From NCBI GenBank assembly GCA_002375985.1, contig DFNH01000013.1, forward strand, positions 5,293 to 43,172: a stretch of DNA of 37,880 nt. Direction: 5' to 3'. Within the stretch, counting starts at the first letter, position 1. Each line of letters starts with the position of its first letter. The DNA comes from Firmicutes bacterium UBA3572. Its GTDB lineage: Bacteria; Bacillota; Desulfotomaculia; Desulfotomaculales; Desulforudaceae. The position numbers were made by a program, and so were the translations under genes. Shown piece after piece: positions 32,814-37,880 of this stretch. Below the pieces are notes generated by a model. The model was not told the origin of the DNA, searched no databases, and was given only the letters and a program-made list of their open reading frames with translations.

Positions 32814-32996
32814 AGTTTTGGCAACAGGAACTGAACACCGCCTTAGAGCCATTATCCATCTCGCCCGGCCGCCGTCCCTGCCTGCAGCAGGCAGGAAGGG
32901 CAAGGGCTTACACCGCTTGCGCGGCCCCTTGACTGCCCACCGGGCTGCGATAGGAATTACAGTTAGGGGTGCTCAAGGGTGGAATATTGATTAGCG
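32814..32996. other. spacer with a perfect palindrome, no gene seen
   Basis: CCTGCCTGC-A-GCAGGCAGG (32877-32895) is a perfect 9-bp inverted repeat with a single central base. No T-run flanks it. The surrounding sequence has no convincing ORF and probably reflects decayed sequence before the IS3 copy. Confidence 0.4.
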
Positions 32997-34219
32997 TCAC
33001 CCTTCTTAAGCTGCAGCCCGCCGGGCTAAGTAGGCCCGGTATTCGGCCGGTGACCGGTAACCAGGGGCGGAATGCAACCGCTCGGTGTTGTAGAAATGGA
33101 TATACCGCTCGCGGTCGCGCTTGGCTTCGCCAAAGTTCTGGTATTCGGTAAGCCAAACGGCTTCTTCTTCCAAGGTCCGAAACCACCGTTCGATGAAAGC
33201 GTTAGCGTCTGGGTTGTTGTAACCTGTCCGTTCGTGGGTTATGCCGCAGTCGCGTAGCACTCAAGACATTAACGTTTGGCTTTAACATCTGACAGCCGTT
33301 ATCCGACCCGATGGTCAGGTCCTGATCCCGGGTGCCGTGGGGGAACCGGTAGTTGAGTGCCATATCCACAGCATCCACTAGGAAATCTGTGGCACAGCGC
33401 AACGCAAAGGCGCCGACGATCTCCCGGTCAAAGGTGTCAACGACGGCAAATAAATACCCTCAGCCGCTCTTACGCCACACCATACCTCGGGTATCAACCT
33501 GGAAGTGCTCGTTCGAGCGGGTCACCGGGATGCGGCCTGGTTCCTTAACGCGCTTCGCAATGCGCTCTTTGACCGGGACGGCTGCAGCCTTCTTCCGGCA
33601 TGCTCCGCTGCACTTTCTTCCGGTTGATCGAGCGCCCTGACCGGTTCCGCAAGACAGCGGTAACCCGGCGGTAGCCGCAAAGCCCGGGAACGGGATGCAG
33701 ATGCAATTGAAGCGCCTGCTTTATTTCGGCGTCTTTGTCAGGCCGTTCTTTTTGAGGCTTGTCAAGTTGAGACTATAGCAATATGTTCTGGGTAAGCCCG
33801 AGGGTCTTGGCCATAAGGGCGACCTTATATCCGTCCCGGTGGAGCGTCCGAACTGATTCCCTGACGGTCACTTCAGGACCCAGTTGGTCTTTTTTAAGGA
33901 TGTCAATCTGCATGGCCTGTTCCCCGATTTTGGCCTGGGCTTCCCGGAGCTTACGCTCCAGTTCCTGTTCCCGGTTGGAAGAACCGTTTTGTAAAGCGGC
34001 CTTGCCACCCTCAGGGAAAGCATCCCGCTCATCCGATAAAACTGGGACTGGGAGATTTGCTACTCCCGGGCTTGAGCGGCAATGTTAGCTTCAGGTATCA
34101 GGCCCGCCAGGACGATTTGCATCTTTTGTTCGGCGGTCCATTGACGTTTCGGCGCAAGGCTCCCCTCTTTTGTCCGCTCCTATTCTACCATGCCGTTTGT
34201 CGGATCTTTTATGGGGTCA
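32997..34219 (-). mobile_element. degenerate IS3-family insertion sequence
   Basis: About 1.2 kb, the usual size of IS3 members. At the right end minus-strand TGACCCCATAAAAGATC resembles an IS3-type inverted repeat; a weaker match (TCACCCTTCTTAAG) starts at 32997. The orfA remnant (about 33850-34160) reads KRQWTAEQKMQIVLAGLIPEA before an in-frame TAG. The orfB integrase remnant is spread over frames: YRRVTAVLR and NRKKVQR near 33620-33680, FAVVDTFDREIVGAF after an in-frame TGA near 33460, LTIGSDNG near 33310, and an intact C-terminus NPDANAFIERWFRTLEEE...FYNTERLH at 33006-33240. Several stops and shifts make it inactive. Confidence 0.8.
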
Positions 34220-34235
34220 GTATAAAAGTTTTGCG

Positions 34236-34951
34236 CGTGGTTTGAGCCTGTTTTTAAACAGCCCGGACGACGCGTTGTATATCAAGGCCAAGTTCTGGGG
34301 GGACGACAAAGGGATGGACGTCCATCGGCAAGAGAGAGCGTGTGATTAACACCCTGTTTGGGGTGGAAGGCTTTGGGATTCGACTCCAAGCCGCTCATCC
34401 TGGCTCACCAGGCCTTGCAGCGAGGGAACCTTGAGGCTTTGGACGGCGTAATGGCCAAGGCCCTGAACCAGGCGCCTTCCGGTAAGCACGTCGAGCGGAT
34501 AAAACAAGTGCGCCGTTACTTCAAGGATCACTGGACGGGTTTGCTTGACTGGCGCCAAGGGCAGACACCAGGTGAAGAGCGCGGTTTGGGGGCTTCGGAA
34601 GCCGAAATCAACCACGTATTGGCCGTCCGGATGAAAAAGCGCGGGATGAGCTGGACTGAAGAAGGAACCCACCATATGGCACAAATGAGATGCCTGTTAG
34701 CGATGGACCAGTTGCAAGCGTGGCTGGCTGACTATCAGCAAAAACGCTGGCCACATATCAGCCTGGGAAACTGGGCCGAGCTTCAATCTCGGGTTTATAG
34801 AACCGCTCCGCAAGACCGATCCGGCGGCTTGGTTACACGCCCAGATTCCGATTCTGGTCACGGCTGCCGCTTCCTCGCCTCCTGTCGCGAGGCCCTGAAT
34901 GCTTTGTCCCGTTTAAGGCCGCAAGTTGCTCAATCTGCAAGTCATACCTAA
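34236..34951 (+). pseudogene. ISLre2/UPF0236-family transposase fragment
   Basis: The longest open part, 34358-34951, encodes a segment matching the second half of UPF0236 transposases. It includes LEALDGVMAKAL, ERIKQVRRYFKDHWTGLLDW, then RGLGASEAEINHVLAVRMKK and RGMSWTEEGTHHMAQMRCLL, where family members have the RMKxRGMSWSxxGAxxMA motif. The N-terminal half is missing or shifted (34236-34345 reads DDALYIKAKFWGDDKG before a stop), and the C-terminus drifts away from the family after about 34800. It is an inactive remnant abutting the IS3 copy. Confidence 0.7.
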
Positions 34952-35002
34952 AACTGGGATTTTCCCCATTTGGAGTTGACAGCTACAAATATTGCCTCTG
35001 GC

Positions 35003-35031
35003 TTGCAAGATTTTTGTCGGCTAGTTATAAT
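35003..35031 (+). promoter_or_regulatory. sigma-A promoter of the Crp/Fnr regulator
   Basis: TTGCAA (35003-35008), 17-nt spacer, perfect TATAAT (35026-35031), leaving a leader of about 55 nt before the GTG start at 35091. Confidence 0.7.
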
Positions 35032-35090
35032 TAAATGGCTGTAGAAATTGACAGAAAATTGACCAAATAATATCCGAAGGGGCGAGGAGC

Positions 35091-35810
35091 GTGGATATCA
35101 TAAACAACGGCCTCGGGGAGGACGCAGGCATTTCCTTCACGCCGGAAGGCGATCCGAAAGCACTGACTGTTTCCGACGAAGAAAAGGCGCTGATTCGGAG
35201 TGTTGGACGGAAACTGGCTTACCCCAGGGGCCAGATCCTTTTCGCAGCCGGTGATCTAGCCGACCGGGTGTACCTTTTGGAGCAAGGTTGGGTGCGTATA
35301 TTTCGCCTGGATTTTGAAGGGAGAAAAATCACCGTTGGGGCCATCCGCAACCCCGGGGAACTGATGGGCTTGGCCGAAACGCTCTACCATGGTGAACGAA
35401 CGTGCTTCGCCGAAGCTATCACCAACGTGGTGGTAGTAAAGCTTACGCGAGGTGATTTTCTAAGGATCCTGGAAGGAACTCCCACCCTGGCCCTCCGGGT
35501 AGCAAGTCTCCTGGGTGCGCGCATGCGGGAAGCGGAGGGCAAGGTCCACGAACTGATCTGCCTGCAGGTGCCGGGACGGCTGGCCCTGTTGCTAATGAAA
35601 ATCGGAGAACGGACCGGTGTGCCTTCGGATAACGGAACCCTGATCAATCTCCGCCTCACCCACGAGGAAATCGCGTCCATGATCGGAACCACCCGTCAAA
35701 CGGTAACCCAGACACTAAACCTTTTTAAAAAGGAAAAGAGCATTCAGATTGACGGGCGGATGATCAAAATCTTGGACGAGCAAAAGCTGGCACGGTGGAT
35801 CTACCCGTAA
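35091..35810 (+). CDS. Crp/Fnr-family transcriptional regulator
   Basis: A 239-aa protein: an N-terminal extension (to about 25), a cyclic-nucleotide-binding-like beta-roll (about 40-140, with LAYPRGQILFAAGDLADRVYLLEQGWVRIF), a dimerisation helix (about 142-165), and a Crp-type winged helix with LTHEEIASMIGTTRQTVTQTLNLFKKE (about 190-216). No Cys cluster for an Fe-S centre is visible, so it is not a classic FNR; the ligand is unknown. GTG start at 35091 with GAGGAGC close upstream. It is an orphan between IS remnants; its targets cannot be read from context. Confidence 0.9.
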   Translation: MDIINNGLGEDAGISFTPEGDPKALTVSDEEKALIRSVGRKLAYPRGQILFAAGDLADRVYLLEQGWVRIFRLDFEGRKITVGAIRNPGELMGLAETLYHGERTCFAEAITNVVVVKLTRGDFLRILEGTPTLALRVASLLGARMREAEGKVHELICLQVPGRLALLLMKIGERTGVPSDNGTLINLRLTHEEIASMIGTTRQTVTQTLNLFKKEKSIQIDGRMIKILDEQKLARWIYP

Positions 35811-36187
35811 ACAGCCCGATCTTTACATCTTGACGCCGCGGCCGCCTATGCCCAGCAGGCGCTCGGTTTGGACACGGCTATCCCCGCACCAACTCGCCCA
35901 CACTACCCGAACAAAACAACGCAACTTCGTATTGTCGTATATCGATCGAATGTTTGGCGGCCACCAGATGGCCGTCAATTCCGTCTGCGCCTGGAGTTCG
36001 CTCCCCATCTCCAAGGGGTTTTTCTGGGACATACCCGGCGGACTTCCTTTTGGTTAACAAAACGGTGCGCTGGCAAGAAACGGGAACTAGCTGCGTTTAG
36101 GCTTCAAAAACAAAAATGTGAATGGGATAGCGCCGGTTGGATAACATGCAAATGGGTCTGACTTCGCATACAGCGTGGGGTGATTAA
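35811..36187. other. 377-nt spacer without a convincing gene
   Basis: No ORF here has a good ribosome binding site and a family match. Two overlapping minus-strand frames (about 35823-36060) look protein-like (for example VAAKHSIDIRQYEVALFCSGSVGELVRG), which may be a decayed gene fragment or a repeat. A hairpin GGCCA/TGGCC lies near 35960-35975. Nothing certain. Confidence 0.3.
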
Positions 36188-36487
36188 ATGGAAACCGGCA
36201 GCGAATGGCACGACTGGAAACGGTTGCTTGGAAAAGCGGTTCACGCCGCCAAAGCGGTCGGTGTTTCCGATAAGTATGTAGAGGAACTGGCCTACCGTAT
36301 CGGCGGCGTACTGGCAGACCACTTCGATCCGGGGAACCGGGAACAACGCCTGATCAAGGAACTCTGGGAACAGGGCACCGAAAGCGAAAAACGCGCCCTA
36401 GCCTCCATGTTCGCCCGGATGCTCGCCAATGACACGAACCGCCCGGGACCGGCGGCGACCAATGCCGATAAGCCCGACACCCACTAA
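36188..36487 (+). CDS. DUF3243-family protein
   Basis: A 99-aa soluble helical protein. WHDWKRLLGKAVHAAKAVGVSD (residues 7-28) and ELAYRIGGVLADHFDPGNREQRLIKELWEQGTESEKRALASMFARML (about 33-79) follow the DUF3243 pattern of Bacillus YmfJ-like proteins (WxxWKxFLGxxV... AxxIGDYLAxxVDPxNxEE...LKELW). The tail after residue 80 is disordered. ATG at 36188 behind GGGGTGA. Function unknown. Confidence 0.8.
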   Translation: METGSEWHDWKRLLGKAVHAAKAVGVSDKYVEELAYRIGGVLADHFDPGNREQRLIKELWEQGTESEKRALASMFARMLANDTNRPGPAATNADKPDTH

Positions 36488-36617
36488 CCATCCTTGGCTA
36501 CCCTAAAGGCCGAGTTTCTCCTCTTGCTCAACTTTGATACCCTCGATCCAAGAAATCCTTGCGGCTCAAGGGCTGCAAGGAATGAGAGGGTCACATACCA
36601 CCTCCCCGGGGGTCGGG

Positions 36618-37880
36618 TCAGGCACGTGGCATCTCGGTTACGTGTAGCGGGGGTCTAACCCCCACGGCACGGAATGCCACCTCAGCACGACCGATGAGTT
36701 CCGTGCGGGCCAGATAGTGCCTCCCATCCACATGGAGGTCCACGGCCTTCCGTTGGCAGAGGTCAAGCAGCAAGTCGCCGTAGCGGACCTCCCCGCCGAG
36801 ATCCTTGATCTTGCGCCGCAACGCCATCTCCAGCACCAGCGCCAGGAAACACACCATCACGTGGCCCCTGATGCGTTTTTCCGTCCAGTGATAGATCGGC
36901 CTCAGGTCAAGACCCGATTCAGTTCCCGGAAGGCGCGCTCTACCTGCCACAAGCTCTTGTAGGCTTCCGCCACTTCTTCGGGGCGCGGGGAAGAGTTGGT
37001 CCTCAGGACATACTTGCCGTCGTACCTGGCTTCCTCCTGAAGTACGTGCTCGTCTATAGCCACCTGGCTCCCGTTTATCTTCAGGTACCTCCGGTAGGCG
37101 CTGTTGCCGATGAGCTGCTTCACTTCTCCGGCCTCGAGCTTCTCCTTCAGCCTCGCCACCGCCTGCTTCCGTGTCCGGCGGTCGCGCTCCTTCTCCTCGG
37201 GATTGAAGCACACGATGTACCGCACGCCCCCGTAGATGACCTCCTTCACCCACAGGTTGGAAGCCACCTTGCGGTAGCGGCCGGAGCGGGAGAGCGCCTC
37301 CCGGGCTGCCTTCAGTTTCCTCACCCGCACCCCCACGATGTACTCCAGCTGCGCTCCTTCAATCTCCCCAGGCAGTTTCTCCGACACCATCCCCCGGTCG
37401 GCAACCAGGATCACCCGCCCCAGGTGAAACTGGTGCTTGCCCTTCTCCACCACGTACCGGAAGGTGTCCAGTTCAGCCGTGCTGCCAGGGAACACCTCGT
37501 GGGCTATGGGGAAACCGTCGCGGGACGCCAGCACCCCAATCATGATCTGCACCCGGTCAGGCCGCTTCTTTGGAAAAGCCATACTCCGCGAATCCCCCCG
37601 CCGCCCGGCCTTCAATGTATGTGGTGGTGTCCCACAGTACCAGATCCAGTTCAGGTTGAAGAGGTCCCACACCCGGGCATACAACGCTTCCTCGAGCCGG
37701 CCTTTGTGCTCGGCAAGGAAGTCCAGCGCACGGTAGAAGTGATTGGGTTCCAGCCCCTTCCACTCCGGCCGGTAGATCGTTTTCACCCACTCGCCGACGC
37801 ACAGCTTGGACATGCGGGCCAGGAGGCGGATTAAGGCAAAAGCAAAGGCCGCTTCCTCAAAATTGGTTTCCACAGCGGCA
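36618..37880 (-). pseudogene. IS1634-like (DDE) transposase, 5' end outside the window, three frameshifts
   Basis: The main frame (36902-37873) shows family segments such as PDRVQIMIGVLASRDGFPIAHEVFPGST, VILVADRGMVSE and YKSLWQVERAFRELN (the DDE-type glutamate). A stretch of about 28 codons (37568-37652) is read in the wrong frame: the correct frame gives LVLWDTTTYIEGRAAGGFAEYGFSK, containing the first catalytic Asp. A one-base loss near 37650 and a one-base gain near 37569 explain this. A third shift near 36907 throws the C-terminus (LDLRPIYHWTEKRIRGHVMVCFLALVLE) into another frame, ending at 36618. The outer ends of the element were not located. Confidence 0.85.

Noticed and set aside
35868..36161. 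Plus-strand 97-aa frame between the Crp/Fnr and DUF3243 genes
   Set aside because: Arg/Trp-rich composition, no ribosome binding site and no family match; more likely chance.
1..37880. CRISPR array, tRNA or rRNA genes
   Set aside because: No regularly spaced repeats of 25-40 nt with unique spacers and no cloverleaf or rRNA-like sequence was seen; the only tandem array is the heptamer repeat.

Overview
The window is a GC-rich (roughly 58-62% by eye) chromosomal segment of an endospore-forming, low-branching Firmicute. The evidence is SpoIVFA/SpoIVFB, a GerB-GerA-GerC germinant receptor, a sporulation-type LonB, a full rod-shape and Min system, and Firmicute-type promoters and ribosome binding sites with many GTG/TTG starts. 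Gene content and order resemble the Peptococcaceae/Desulfotomaculales (Desulforudis- or Pelotomaculum-like). That placement is inference; no rRNA marker is present.

Positions 1-11100 hold a long minus-strand cluster. Read in the direction of transcription it is DUF4321 membrane protein, maf, radC, mreB, mreC, mreD, mrdA (PBP2), minC, minD, minE, terminator, rodA, methyltransferase, spoIVFA, spoIVFB (cut by the window edge). It supplies cell elongation (MreBCD, PBP2, RodA), division-site placement (MinCDE) and the sigma-K checkpoint protease with its regulator. MinC has only its C-terminal domain, and RodA has no ordinary start codon in front of its conserved N-terminus.

Positions 11100-19220 hold a RidA-like protein, a Ca2+/cation antiporter, and a gerB-gerA-gerC operon with a small membrane-protein gene at its end. 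gerC carries an in-frame TGA. Next come a 124-nt palindrome-bounded structured element and folC. Positions 19335-23600 hold heptamer repeats, valS with its own sigma-A promoter and no T-box, a divergent membrane-anchored NMT1-type substrate-binding protein, and an unrecognised 112-aa protein.

Positions 23700-31360 form a proteostasis block on the minus strand: tig, clpP, clpX, terminator, lonB, terminator, lon, terminator. lonB is preceded by a sequence like a forespore sigma-factor -10 element, and lon by a sigma-A promoter overlapped by direct repeats.

From 31600 onward gene density falls. After trmI (tRNA m1A58 methyltransferase) comes an insertion-sequence graveyard: a degenerate IS3 copy, an ISLre2/UPF0236 fragment, and an IS1634-like transposase with three frameshifts that runs off the window. 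An orphan Crp/Fnr regulator with a good promoter and a DUF3243 protein lie between them. I saw no CRISPR array, tRNA, rRNA or complete novel defence system. The least explained objects are the structured element at 17819-17942, the TGA in gerC, the single-domain MinC, and several small ORFs.
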